Assembly (NCBI RefSeq): GCF_019112545.1
Contig: NW_025064892.1
Coordinates: 186,001 to 250,000, forward strand
Reading direction: 5' to 3'
DNA: 64,000 bases
DNA from: Guyanagaster necrorhizus
Taxonomy: Eukaryota; Basidiomycota; Agaricomycetes; Agaricales; Physalacriaceae
The notes beneath the pieces are model-generated. The model was given only the letters and a program-made list of their open reading frames with translations. It had not been told where the DNA came from and searched no databases. The translations under genes were made by a program, and so were the position numbers. Of the stretch, positions 11,665 to 22,916 are shown one piece after another (within the stretch, counting starts at the first letter, position 1; each line of letters begins with the position of its first letter).

Positions 11665-12215
11665 TGATTTTTCTATGGTGGTGAAATGTGGTCTTGCTTT
11701 TATATCTGATGGACTTTGCACTGCTGAACTCCTGATTGATTCTCCCGAGGAGTAGCCAGACTTTCTTTGGTGAACTGGATTCATATAGGCTTGCTTTCAT
11801 TATTGTCACTTGTTCCTTTTGAAACTCCTCGATTTTTGTAGATTACACCTTTCAAGTTCATACGTCGCATCTTTTAACCTGCATAGCATCGGACGGCTTG
11901 GACCATACTTTTCGAAATTTATCTTACAAATGTATACATACATACGAAGTGATTACTACACCGTTTAAGGTTGTCCAGTGAAACATATCTTACAATCAGG
12001 TCGTGCGAAAGGAATAGCATAGAGTTCAAAACTTAACGGAGCGGAACAGACGTTCATGAAAATCCGAACTACGATTATGTAATCTGTCATTCGGCAACTT
12101 TCGGGCAAAGGAGGAGTTGGCCATCCTTCATAGAACTCCCTCTACTTGATTCCTTAAAAGTGAGTGTGGTCACCTTGTTGTCCTGATTTTCCTAATATCA
12201 CCAACTATCTAGGCC
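11665..12215. other. Intergenic region between the channel and ATP7
   Basis: This 551-bp stretch is moderately AT-rich and contains no reading frame, repeat or RNA signature that I can support. It should contain the channel 3' UTR and the ATP7 promoter. Confidence 0.5.
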
Positions 12216-13001
12216 ATGGCCTCGAAAGCAGCCACTGCAGCCGTGGTAGGTCGTGAAAAAAATACGACGAGCCATACGGCGCTGACCATGCTCTCCCCAG
12301 GACTTTGCCCGTGTCTACACATCTTTAGGTCTCGGAAAGGGTTCGTCGCTCGCGCGTTCACAGTCAGAATCAGTTTAACAATGCGACAGAGACCATTGCT
12401 TCTCTCCAAGCTTTCCGGAAAAGACACAGCGAAGCACAACGCATCAACACCCAATACGCATCCCAGCCCACCACGGTCGATATTGCCTACTACCGCTCTG
12501 TGTTGAAGAACCAGGCTGTTGTTGATGAAGCCGAGAAGATCCTGAAGTCGTTCAACCCCGTAACGTACGATGTTGGCACGCACATCAATGCTATTGAGTC
12601 ATTCGAAGCCAAGGCGGTGGGTGACACTTCTGCAGGAGCGGCTTAACAGGGATTGACTATGGCTTTAGGTTGAAAAGGCCCAGGAAACTGAGGCCAAGAT
12701 TGACGCTGAGCTGAAGGAATTACAGGCTACGCTTGCTAACATCGAGGAGGCACGTCCATTCGACCAGCTCACTGTAAGTGCTACCTGCAGTTGTATCTTC
12801 TCACAAGTGCTATATATTCAACAGGTCAGCGACGTTGGAGAAGCCCACCCTCGTTTGCAAGAAGTTGTGGAGACTATGGTCAAGAAGGGCAAATGGACGG
12901 TGCCAGGTACGGATGCTCAATACCCTACTGCTTTCCATGCGTACTGAAGGCATTCATTTCCAGGATACAAGGAGAAGTTCGGTGATCTCAACCTCATGTA
13001 A
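12216..13001 (+). CDS. ATP7: Mitochondrial F1Fo ATP synthase subunit d
   Basis: Subunit d is part of the peripheral stator stalk of mitochondrial ATP synthase. The start is the ATG at 12216 (MASKAATAAV). The first intron begins at 12246 and joins V to DFARVYTSLGLGK. The next introns restore ETIASLQAFRKRHSEAQRI, VDIAYYRSVLKNQAVVDEAE and SFNPVTYDVGTHINAIESF. Later exons give VEKAQETEAKIDAELKELQ, RPFDQLTVSDVGEAHP, VETMVKKGKWTVPGYKEKFG and DLNLM before the TAA at 12999-13001. The length of about 170 aa, the helical Glu/Lys pattern and the C-terminal WTVPGYKEKFGDL match the family. It is convergent with the hydrolase gene, only 55 bp separating the stops. Confidence 0.92.
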
Positions 13002-13056
13002 CGTACAGTAAATTGTCGCATGGGTGTGATACCGCTATCAAATTGAATTTCACCAT

Positions 13057-14254
13057 TTAGCTTCCAATTGTTTTAAGCAACCACTTGTGCACAACATCCC
13101 GAGCAATTTGCTTCCTGTTTCTCTCCATGAACATCATATGTCCGTTACCATATATACCCACACCAGGGAGATTGATATGCTCAACAGCGACGCCCGCTTG
13201 CAAGAGGTATTGAGCAGTGCAGTTATCATACAGAGTGTGATAGCCGGACTCAGACGTGACCATGAGGGTGGGTATGCCGATGAGGTTCACCAATTGCCTC
13301 GCTGGAGAGGCCTGGTGATAACAGAAAACGTTTACAGATGTATCGTGATAGACCAGATCTCGTACTAGTTCGTCCGAAGAATTGATTGGTGGCAAGTACT
13401 GGAGGGGTGTTTCGGTGACACCATAAGGTCGGGCAGCAGTTAAAGGTGGAAACACGGCGTTCATGAAGGGAGGACCGATTGGTTCCAATGCAATCAGGGC
13501 CTTGACAAGAGATGGACGAGCGTCGGCCAGTATCCAGCCAAAAGAGCCAGCTTGGGAGTGCACCATGATGATTGCAGGCTAGTGCATTGTCAGCTTCGAT
13601 CCGGAAGACTATGATCCATGAAGAGCATACTCCAATCTGATCCAAAAGCGCAGTCCCTGCGACCTTAATCTTCTCAGAGGATTCGAGTTCTGATACGAGA
13701 CTCGGAACTGTGGCCGCATAGAAATTATCAAAAATGGGGTCTCCAACGCTGCCGGTGCCAGGCCACTGTGTATGAAGGGCCGCTTGCGGCCAGATATTAT
13801 AGCGTTCTGTTGCCGTGAAACGACTCTCGATATAGGTGGTATCAAGTATGGACTGGGGGCCGTCTATGCTCTGTTGCCAGGCGGAGCGTCCTCTAGCAGG
13901 CGCATCTACGAGGTATAGCTATGACTTGGTAAGTAGCCTTGACTTTAACGGAGCTTTCTGAAGCGTACTCACTTGATAACCTTCTCCCAGAAAGTAATCC
14001 GCCCAACTAGGTTCACCATCGATAGTTTCGAGCAGGTTGGTTCCCGTCATATCACGACCATGAATGAAGACAAGTGGGAAGGGCTGTGTGACTCTGGCTG
14101 GGACAAGGTGCTCGACGTACATGGCTCCGTGCGCAACTGTCGACCCATTCTGTGTATCGTAGGATTGGCCGACGTAAAAGTAGGAGCGATAGTGCAAAAC
14201 CCCCAGGCCCTTGACGCAGAGGCCGAGGAAAAGGACGGTGAATATGGATAGCAT
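13057..14254 (-). CDS. Secreted alpha/beta-hydrolase
   Basis: The start is the ATG at 14254. The N-terminus MLSIFTVLFLGLCVKGLGVL is a good signal peptide or signal anchor. Exon 1 contains PFPLVFIHGRDMTGTNLLE, the oxyanion-hole HG region. Later exons give LYLVDAPARGRSAW, ERYNIWPQAALHTQWPG and VPSLVSELESSEKI. The nucleophile elbow is VHSQAGSFGW (H-S-Q-A-G in place of the usual G-x-S-x-G), and the catalytic His is likely in GNGHMMFMERN near the C-terminus. The family (AB-hydrolase fold, fungal secreted esterase-like) is clear; substrate is unknown. Two introns interrupt it. It is divergent from the hexokinase gene with 344 bp between starts. Confidence 0.82.
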
Positions 14255-14598
14255 AGAACCACCTTACGTCCCTTCGTCCCTTAGCGCCCTCCTTCCTCGA
14301 AAGCAGCTGACCAGAGGCAGTTTATCCGGTTCCTTGCGCGAGACGCGCCAGATCGGTCCGAATGTTCATGTCTGCTACATCGAACGGCGACGAGTTCTGT
14401 GGCAACGCAAGTCAGTGACAGTCGTCATTGGCGGGATGGTCGTTTGCAGTCTGGAAACTGGCTGGATGGTGGTGGTAGTAAGACGAGAAAGAACGGGGAC
14501 CTTTTCATTTCATCATTTACTTGACATGTAAATACCGCCATTCCGTTCTCCTATCATTCTTCCTCACTTACCACCATCTCCCTCTGCCATATCCAACG
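14255..14598. other. Divergent promoter region, hydrolase / hexokinase
   Basis: This 344-bp spacer separates two divergent starts. It ends in a pyrimidine-rich stretch (CTCCCTCTGCCATATCCAACG) directly before the hexokinase ATG, typical of fungal transcription start regions. I see no other feature. Confidence 0.5.
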
Positions 14599-16540
14599 AT
14601 GGCCTCGACCTCCTGCCATTTCTTTCGCGACCCTCAAGCCGTCCTGGAAGATATACACTACCAGTTTCAGCTCCAGCCCAGTGCTCTAATAAGTCTCGCT
14701 AAGACTTTCCTCGAGGAATTCAGACTTGGTCTCTCAAATTATGGGCAACCGATGGCGATGATGTGCGTCGTGTCAATCCATTGCATTCTATACCTGACTG
14801 ATGTATCAGTCCTACCTTTGTCACCGGCGTCCCAGATGGAACAGAAACAGGGTAAGCGTCGTCCTTGCTCGCCCCGTCATTTATCTGAAAACAAACTCGG
14901 CAGGACCTTTCTCGCTCTTGACCTTGGAGGGACAAATTTGTCGGTATTTTTATTTATGCTGGTGATGTGTTGCGATAGCTGAAGGCTGGAACAGACGCGT
15001 CTGTGAAGTCGTTTTGAACGGCGACAAGACATTTTCGCTCAGACAGCAGAAATACAAGGTATCAGACACCCTGAAAACTGGAGAAGCTTCGGTGTTATTT
15101 GGTCCGTTATCTGCCAACCGAATCGAGTCATCTCTCATCCATCACCAGACTATCTTGCTGATTCCGTCGACGCCTTTCTGACCAGCCATTCCGACGACAC
15201 TGTCTCATCATCCGCGGATTCCCCAGATGTACTTCCACTTGGATTGACCTTCTCCTTCCCCGTTGAGCAAACCGCGCTGAATTCTGGGAAGATTCTTACC
15301 TGGACCAAAGGCTTTTCGGCCAAACACGCCATCGGCAAAGATGTCGTGCAGCTCTTGCAAAACGCATTTGACCGAAAGCATATGCACGTCAAATGTGTCG
15401 CGCTAGTAAATGACGTGAGTTTTCACTATTATAATACGTCGTACGTTTAATTGAATACTCTAAAGACTGTTGGTGCTCTTCTCTCACGTTCATATACTTC
15501 CGGTGGCTGCATGCTTGGAAGTATTTTTGGAACGGGAACCAATGGTGCATATGTTGAGAAGGTCAGCAGTCTCACCAAGCTAGGTAACTCTCCTGCGGTT
15601 GCCAAAGGCGGCGTAATGGTCGTGAACACGGAATGGGGCGCTTTCAACAATTCGCGGAGCCGCCTTCCTTCCACTCCCTATGACAATATTCTCGATCGAC
15701 AATCGATTAATCCCAGCTTCCAAGCCTTTGAAAAGTTCATTTCGGGCATGTATCTTGGAGAAATCACGCGTAACGTCCTTTTATCATTGATCGACGCGGC
15801 GCCGAAACCCATCTTGTTTGGTGGCAAGTCGACGGCGTCGCTGAACAAACAATGGGGAATCGACACGAGCGTAATGAGCGATGTGGAGACCGCTTTTGAA
15901 AACTCAAAGCACACGACCGAGAACCCGATCCCCAAATTCTCCGACTTTCAGGATTCCGAATTGGACGAAAAGACAAAGGCCAAGCTTCAGGCAATACGCT
16001 CTGTCATCATTAATCGATTGGGCTACGAAGAGACAGATGTTTGCCTTCGAGATGCAGCGGTACGGCCTCTACTTAGTACTTGAAGTCATGTTTAAAGTGT
16101 TGTGTTAGATTGTGAAATGGGTTTGCACACTAGTCGCTCGACGTGCGGCTCTACTGAGTGGCGTCGCCGTTGCTGCTGTCCTTTTACAAACCGAGCGAGC
16201 GACATTTGCTGATGCCCAAACAAACGGGGTTTATACTGACTCAGACGAACGCTTCAAAGTTGGTGTGGATGGAAGGTGCGTTAGCTGTCTTTCCACCAGT
16301 CTGTCAGTTTTCTTCAGGATATATTCTTAGTTTGGTTGAATTTTATCCTCATTTCGAGGGGATCATGCGCGAGTCGATTCGATTCATTGTTGGGGTTGAT
16401 GTAGAAAAACGAGTGGAAATTGGCATGGCTAAGGATGGCAGTGGCGTTGGTGGTGCGTACCTTTTCTTCCCGTGTAGACCTTACCTCATGTTTTCCCGTT
16501 AGCCGCTCTGTGCGCTCTACAGGCTATTAAGCAGCAATAA
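14599..16540 (+). CDS. Hexokinase family sugar kinase (glucokinase-like)
   Basis: Hexokinases phosphorylate glucose with ATP at the entry to glycolysis. The start is the ATG at 14599 (MASTSCHFFRDPQAV), giving a helical N-terminus. Spliced exons give PTFVTGVPDGTETG, then the phosphate-binding TFLALDLGGTNLRVCEVVL. The donor after the Asn/Leu codon is a weak GTCGGT, joined to ACGCGT. Next come LGLTFSFPVEQTALNSG and WTKGFSAKHAIGKDVV, VALVND-TVGALLS (catalytic Asp region), GSIFGTGTNGAYVEK, VNTEWGAFNN and, at the C-terminus, SLVEFYPHFEGIMRESIRF and DGSGVGAALCALQAIKQQ. The last intron ends in CGTTAG before CCGCTCTG, and the TAA ends at 16540. The family is certain; whether it prefers glucose or hexoses in general cannot be read here. 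Confidence 0.9.
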
Positions 16541-16935
16541 ATTTAACTACCGTACTTGTCGGAATGTTGTACACAATATGTACCCTTGTTAAGAGATGTA
16601 CATGTAAGTCCATTATTGTACTATAACCTTTTGGATCTTCTAGATGGATCATTCTGTTTGAGGGAGCTCAACTACACCAATGCTTGAAAGGCAGACTGTC
16701 TACTTTGAACCCAGCAATGTCTAGTTTTGATGGGGCTACAGATGTTCGGGATTTGATAAAAGCAACACTATTTTCTATTTCAAGGCGCCAAGGCGAGTTC
16801 TTAGCACACAAATCTAGCACTTGTGGTGTACATCCCGCTGCTAAGTCTAAGGTCTGTCAGAATTATCTTAAATTACAGGCCTCCATGCTTTCTGTCCTTT
16901 GCGCTACCGAATTTCTAACCCTGCATTGTCATCTA
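16541..16935. other. Spacer with no supported gene
   Basis: This is the hexokinase 3' region and DNA leading into the GH43 relic. An open frame at 16684-17031 exists but overlaps the relic in another frame and has no recognisable motif. Part of this stretch may be the decayed 5' end (signal peptide exon) of that relic. Confidence 0.4.
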
Positions 16936-17630
16936 TCGCAGGGCCTACTATTAAATCCAACTTTCCTGACTCAGCCGTCATTCGAGTTGACGGGGTGTGG
17001 TAGGCCTTCTCAACGAACGGCGGTGGCTTGAACATCCCTGTGGCCATCTTCAGCGATTCTAATACGTGGAATGTTAGAAGAGAAGATGCACTGCCTACCA
17101 TGGGGTATGGAGCAGTGGTCGAGACGTGCGGGCTTCAGACGTGACTCAACTAGTCAGTTCACATTTGAATAAATTTACAACATGCATTAAAATGACCTGA
17201 CATATGGTTGTATGCATTGTGTAGCTGTGCTACATCAGACGGTGTTACTGGGCCATATACATCGCAGGCTGATGCTAGCTTATGCATGCAAGGTAGCATA
17301 TATTTTTCGCCACACAAGCCAGGATATGCTGACTCTATTCTCTAGTGAAGGTGTTATAGATGCTGGATACACAGATGTAGATGGATGCTTGTACGTTGTC
17401 TACAAAGTCGACACGGTCATGGCTGTTCTCGACCGCGGACAGTACGATGGAACGTCCTCGTCCATTCAGCCGAAGGCATCTATGACTTTTTTTCTCATCG
17501 AATTGATCTGCGGGAAGGCTGTACATCTTATCCTACAGCTCGAACGTACCGGGCCCATACACCAAGTCCTCGAGACAACAATCATACTCCATCTCATTTT
17601 ATCATTACACGGCACGGCACCCCGTAAGTG
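16936..17630 (+). pseudogene. Decayed glycoside hydrolase family 43 gene
   Basis: Fragments in GH43 order but different frames are visible. SNFPDSAVIRVDGVW is followed by an in-frame TAG at 17001-17003, then AFSTNGGGLNIPVAIFSD and WNVRREDALP. Near 17225 is CATSDGVTGPYTSQADASL. Near 17355 is IDAGYTDVDGCLYVVYKVD. Near 17437 is DRGQYDG, then VHSAEGIYDFF, and in a third frame FFSSN followed by a stop, then RLYILSYSSNVPGPYTKSS. The usual segment with the WxPD motif between the first two blocks is missing. GH43 enzymes are secreted five-bladed propellers that act on arabinan/xylan side chains. Stops, frame changes and an internal loss make this a pseudogene. Confidence 0.75.
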
Positions 17631-17770
17631 AACGGGCATTAGACGGATGCTGACACTGGTGAGAATGGGAGCTTCGGGCAGAGTGGGAGGGGTATTTGGA
17701 TGACATCACTAAGAGGGTAGTCAAAGATTGCGTTAGATATAAGAACGAGAGGGGGATCCGCCTTGGTGTC

Positions 17771-18240
17771 TCACTGTAATAATTTCAGTCGTGCAAAGCG
17801 GCCTGGACGATCGCGGAAAGCCGGTGTGTAGCGGAGCCGAGCCTTCTTTTTGGAGGCAGCGTTCTTCCGATCCTCGTCAATGTCGGCGCAGGTCATGGTA
17901 GAATATGAAAGTAGAGCTAGCAGCTTTACCGCTTCTTGGATTTTTGAGGGCGGAAGGAGGATTACAAGGTCCAGCTTCTCATAGAACATGATTGGGGCGC
18001 CAAAGCTAAATTGTACTGCGTCCTGACCCCGGATGACGTGGGGAATAGGAGCGCGGACGAATAACATAGATGGCTGGAACCTTCGGTATGTGAAATCGTT
18101 TGGTCGTCTATGGTGAATGCTAGAGGGAGGAAGGTTACTCACTCACCTTGTAAGAATCTCGTAAAAGCAAGTATTGGCCGATCCAAGTTCTAAGCCATCG
18201 TCGGTAAACCAGAACGACAATCCCAGTGAAAATAATGGCT
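17771..18240 (-). CDS. Small membrane-anchored protein of unknown function (start unresolved)
   Basis: Two exons read on the minus strand. The first gives AIIFTGIVVLVYRRWLRTW, a probable TM helix, then IGQYLLLRDSYK. After an intron with a GTGAGT donor, the second gives RFQPSMLFVRAPIPHVIRGQ, DAVQFSFGAPIMFYEKLDLV, ILLPPSKIQEAVKLLALLS and a basic tail (ASKKKARLRYTPAFRDRPG, FARLKLL) to the TGA at 17771. I do not recognise the family. No ATG in frame was found upstream: the nearest minus-strand ATG (about 18274) hits a stop quickly, so a first exon may be missing from this model or the gene may be 5'-truncated. Confidence 0.5.
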
Positions 18241-18401
18241 TGTAGTAATCAGTAATCAGTAATTTTCGCCCTCATCAGTAACGAGCCCAAATAATTCCGT
18301 AAGGGGAGTCGGCAGCACAATGCAGATGAGCGATATAAGAGCACAGGTATCAAATAACGAACGAAGATAATAAATAAGAAATGAACGAATAGAACTATAT
18401 A

Positions 18402-20164
18402 CTATGACCGTTGATGGAATGGTTCCACTGCCTGTTCATAATTGGGAGGCAGTACACCCTCGGTCGTCAACGCAGGCCCAAAGTCCTGCTCCCTGCCTTC
18501 AACGAACATACGTGTGGACCGAAGCACCTCAGCGGGAAGATGTTGAATAGACTGATTTGCAGAGGCCAGGGGAACAGTAGGCTGATCTCTCCTTGGACGT
18601 GGCTCTGATTGTGACGTCGATGGCGTAGAATGGGACGATGTTGGAAGCTGTGAGTCATCGCCGACGGAAGATACGAGCATGAGTGGAGCCGCCATTGGGT
18701 TGCGATGTCCAGCTCTGTAAAATGAAGAGGGATCCTATAGGCCTGTCAGTAACATGAATAGAGCGGATGGAGAAAGACGCACAGAAGACCACGGATTCGT
18801 CAGAGACGTGGAATTTTTTCGCGCGCTGGACATAGCAAGACCTTCTGGGTTGGGACCTGTAGCAGACATGCTTGGACGGCTTATGAATGGCTCCACCACG
18901 GCCGGATGGATACCAAGAGGACTAGACAAATCCAGCGACACTTGATGGTTCCTTTCGCTATCATCGGCATTCTTTCCCCGTCGCCAGAAGAAGATGATCA
19001 AGGCAACAGCGGCTAGGCCGACAACCGCGCCAACAACTACACCCACGATGGCTCCGCTGCTTAAACTGAACGGACAATAAATTGTTGAATATCACGCCAG
19101 AAGAAGGATCTCTCACCCTGATGTACCAGAAGACGTATCCTTCGTATTATCTGTGACCACCGCGTAGTCTATGGAGAGGTTTTGTGCCATGTCATTAGGT
19201 TTGTTCATGAGGGTCACTGTATGCTGTCCAGGCCCGAGATCTGAAGTTTCGTACAGCATGACACCAGTGAACAAATCCGACCTGGTGCCGTTGAAAGTTC
19301 CGACGGTACCGTTGTCCACCTTCACGAGAAAGGGTGATGCACTGGGTCCGATGGAGCCATATATCTGTACTTCTTCTCCATTAAATGTCAGTGTGACCGA
19401 AGCATTTGCTTGAGTGGTTTGACTAGGTAAGGCTTAAGTCTTGGTAATCTGTAGAACGCTTAGAAGGAGGGACTCACTGGCCACTCTGATTTTCGAATCC
19501 AAGCAGATTGGTCTGTGTAGACCAGGCATCGGATGGTTCATAAGAGAAACTCGGATCACCATCTTGGTATGTTGTTGTGGGAGGGGCGAAGTCTTCTCCA
19601 ATGGAGACGGTCCATATGACCTGTAAAGAGGGAGATGAGTCGCGAGGCGTACCGAAGTAGGGAAGCATTCACATAGTCGACATCGAGGTAATTGGAGTCA
19701 TTGGAAGTTTCCGTGTTGGTAAGAATCGGAGTATGGGGACCATCTTGAAGCGAAGAGGCTTCGAACAATGACTGGTTGTAAATACTATTCGGAGAGTGAC
19801 CGTCAAACAGATTTATAACACCGTCCAGTGTTGCGGAATAAAATCCTGTCAGTGTTTATTCATATATGAGCATATCCATTAGGGAAAGCACCAACCATGG
19901 TTTGATCGCTTCGCCCCATAGATTGCTACCCCCGTTCCATTAAAATTGAACGTGGCCGTCGCGCCATTTTGTTGGCAAACGGTAAATGTGCCATTATTCG
20001 AATAGCTGCTCAGATAGAGGTCAGTATGGCGATATAACAACATGGAATTTGACTTACTTTGATGCCTCCGGGTCTGCAGTCTTATTCCCGGGTAGCCACG
20101 CCGAAGAAGGCTCATAGGAAATCATGGGGTTAACATCGTCAACAGTGTACTTGACATTAGGCAT
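18402..20164 (-). CDS. Single-pass membrane protein with two beta-sandwich-like ectodomains
   Basis: The start is the ATG at 20164 (MPNVKYTVDDVNPMISYEPS), with no obvious signal peptide. Two similar modules follow. The first has ISYEPSSAWLPGNKTADPEA, NNGTFTVCQQNGATATFNFN and GTGVAIYGAKRSNHG. The second has FSYEPSDAWSTQTNLLGFEN, NASVTLTFNGEEVQIYGSIG and LGPGQHTVTLMNKPND. Both share the SYEPSxAW and TF-FNG-xxxxIYG pattern, and both carry several N-glycosylation sequons. A Ser/Thr/Gly-rich linker leads to one TM helix (AIVGVVVGAVVGLAAVALII) followed by FFWRRGK. The cytosolic tail is long, Ser/Pro-rich, and ends LPPNYEQAVEPF. This architecture is common in agaricomycete genomes, but I know no function. 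A role as a cell-surface sensor or adhesin is inference. There are at least six introns. Confidence 0.75.
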
Positions 20165-20527
20165 CAGGGGAATTGTGAGGATGGGAGGAGGAGGGTAAGG
20201 ATAAGAAAACCTCTGAGTAATAGGTGCTAAGTTTCCATCGATTTGAAACGACAGTGATTCGTTTCAGCATTTGTTCGCAACAATCCCGCTCCAAAAGCAA
20301 TCTGGTGCCTGCGCCATGCTAAACAGCAGAAGTTGGCCATTTTTAGAACAAAGAGTTCCTCAAGATAGCCTCTGATTCATGAAAGAGTGCACTACTAGTC
20401 TAATCGTTCTTTTTGGGAGGGAAACAAGTGATTGCAGAACAAGATCAGTCCAAGTTTCACGTTTTATTGCAGGCACGTGCAGGGGATGGCCTAAAATTCA
20501 AATTTCGAGTTCTTTCAAGTTGACGCG
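20165..20527. other. Divergent promoter region, membrane protein / uL14m
   Basis: This 363-bp spacer lies between two divergent starts. There is no coding signal or clear repeat. Confidence 0.5.
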
Positions 20528-21030
20528 ATGATTGGCCTTAAGAGCACTCTCAATGTTCGTCTTTTCTTTGTCTACTATCATTCTACTAACAAATGAATAC
20601 TAGGTGATAGACAACTCGGGAGCTCTCATTGTTGAATGCATCAATGTCCTGAAAAACAAAGTCAACAACGGATGGGGGTCCGTCGGTGACGAGATCGTAT
20701 GCGTCGTCCAGAGTGCCAGGCCAATCACTGCAGCGGCGCAGGCCTCTTTGACTGCTATCAAGGTCCGAAGAGGAGATGTGCGGCGTGCTGTTATTGTACG
20801 CACAAGAAAACCAGTACGACGACCAGACGGCCGAATCGTTCGCTTCGACGACAATGCCGCAGTGCTGCTAAACAACAAGAAGGAAATGCTGGGGACACGT
20901 GTCGGTGGCATCGTGAGTGCGGATCTACGGATGAAGGGGTGGGGTAAAATCGTCAGTCTGGCACCCAGAGTACGTACGTCTTTGGCCTTCATATGTGCTG
21001 TTTTTCTCATTTTTTTCGCAGGTTGTGTAG
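20528..21030 (+). CDS. MRPL38: Mitochondrial large-subunit ribosomal protein uL14m
   Basis: uL14 binds the 23S-type rRNA at the subunit interface. Exons: 20528-20554 (MIGLKSTLN), 20604-20969, 21022-21030 (VV, stop). The second exon carries the family hallmarks [72 protein letters not shown] and [20 protein letters not shown], ending SLAPRVV. The mitochondrial type (not cytosolic) is indicated by the short N-terminus starting at MIGLKS and by the RP-DGR-x-VRFDDNA segment. The final coding exon is only nine bases. It is convergent with the DUF3445 gene (145 bp between stops). Confidence 0.9.
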
Positions 21031-21174
21031 CGTTCTTGTAATATGTCAGTTTATCTTTGGCAGCGGCGGACTGGATTGATCTCAGATTGCCGCTTCTCTG
21101 GGTGGTCCGGTTCGAAACAATGTTAATGGGACCCTAGCTCTATATTTTCATTCTCCTACAGGTCCTAGCAGTCG

Positions 21175-22916
21175 TCAGAATGGATACTTTCTCATTGGAT
21201 CCTCTACTATTCCCTTCTCTTCCTGCTCTTGTGCGCATCTGTCCAAATACTCCAACAGAATATCACCATATATCGATCCTGCTTTGTATGCCCTCACGCT
21301 CTCAGGCCATCCCCTCACAGCGCTGGCCATCCTCCCAGGAACTGCAGGCTCTTTAGCCAAAGTCTCTACTGCGATGACATATGTCCGAATACCAAAGATT
21401 ATTGCACCAGACAATGGCAGCCTTCGAAGAGTCTGCCGCTCTGTCCTTAATCTAAGAGTTTCGGGTGTTACCAGCGGAGGCTCGGTCTGCCTACCATGCC
21501 TGTGTTCAAATTCTGTCTCCGGTCCATTTAAAACCGAGGACCAAGCCAGTTCCTCTGGATCTACGAGGCCGTCTCCATTATATGTCGGCGGTACGATTTG
21601 GATGGAATAATTGTTACGAATGACAGGCTTGTCGACAGGAAGGCGACGGAAAAATCGTGTGAGACTGACATGTAGTTTTTCGCGATCTACTCCGTTGTCA
21701 GGCTGGCTTGGATCAGTGAAAAGAACAAGACCCCTTACACTGAGGAACGGTGACATGTATGTCTTCCATCGCTAGGCCTATCTTGTCTCGCAAGCGCCAA
21801 TTCCCTATACGCCGGTATTGGCTATGCAATAGTATGGCAGTAGTGGGAATGTACAAACCTGCAACGCAAATGGCCCCTCCTTGGAAATAGTACCGATCGT
21901 CAGAGCCTGCTGAGGCGTTCCGTCAGGCTGCGCAGAAATCGTATTGGCGAAATCTGACCTTCTACCATGATAGCTAGATCATCTTGTACCAACGAAGCAG
22001 CGATTTTCATAGCATTTTCGGCTTCCTCCATTTCTACACTGCGAATAACCAGCGGGCTTTCCTTGCTGTCTAAGAGCAGGGGAGGCGGGAGGTCATAGTT
22101 TATGTCAACCGGAACAACGTAAATAGTTTTAATGGGACTCTGGGAGGATTCCGTCATCCGTGTAACATGGAAGGCCGTTGGGTATCTCTTATGCAGGTAC
22201 TCGGCTAGTTCGTGAACGAGTTCGATCGCTGAGGAGCATGGTCAGAAACAGGCAAATATCAATAAGGGGAAACGCTTGCCTGCATCGTACCCAGATTTTA
22301 CGCCAGGACTCGCAGGAAGGAGGCGCAGAACATCGCCGTCTTTCGTGTTCATTCGATGCTCCCTGATACGCTGGTACCTGGCGTATGTGTTATCGATCTA
22401 CATGATGGGGAGGACCTTAGCTCCAGAACAACTGAATGAGTATTCTATGAACCTCGATCCAATCTTCCCAAGGCATGCTGCGTGTGCCCATTGTGACGCT
22501 TGTATAAGTATTTCGTAAGATTATTATAGTTAAAAGCAATGCCATGGACGTACTGATATTGACCCCATCTGAATGGCCTATATAGAATCGGTTTGATGTC
22601 AGGCAGATCAAGAGGACACGGCGGAACAGGTGGATATTGGAAGACTCTTGGTGTCCACTCTGCACAGAAAGTTAATGAAACGTTTCCCTTTGTGATCACA
22701 GATTCACAGCAACGCACCTCCAGGAACACGTTCTTCGTTGATATCCACGGCATTGGAGCTCGTTTTCGTAGAACCCACTACTGAAGAAGGCTTTCGTTTT
22801 TCGGATCTCAAAGCCAAAGACGTGACCACAGTGAGGAGAAGAATCACGATCCCGGACTTTGGAGTGAGGAACTCTGATAATTTGTCGCCTAGTAAGGAGA
22901 AATAACGGTCACCCAT
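21175..22916 (-). CDS. DUF3445 / haem-dependent oxidative N-demethylase alpha-like protein, membrane-anchored
   Basis: The start is the ATG at 22916. An N-terminal TM helix (SGIVILLLTVVTSLALRSEK) is followed by TPRVFQYPPVPP and the family signature RPFRWGQYQ / VTMGTRSMPWEDWIE. Later exons give YARYQRIREHRMNT, VLRLLPASPGVKSGYDAAIE, LVHELAEYLHKRYPTAFHV and a middle region with DDLAIMVEG. The C-terminal block contains SLTRFFRRLPVDKPVIRNNY, the Pro-rich LAWSSVLNGPETEFEHRHGR and TPETLRLRTERQTLRRLP. It ends YLDRCAQEQEEKG. The family is named for a bacterial haem-dependent dimethylamine demethylase subunit; fungal members have no established substrate to my knowledge. Spliced from about six exons. 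Confidence 0.8.

Noticed and set aside
16684..17031. 116-codon frame before and across the GH43 relic
   Set aside because: It lies in a different frame from the recognisable GH43 text and has no motif; long by chance.
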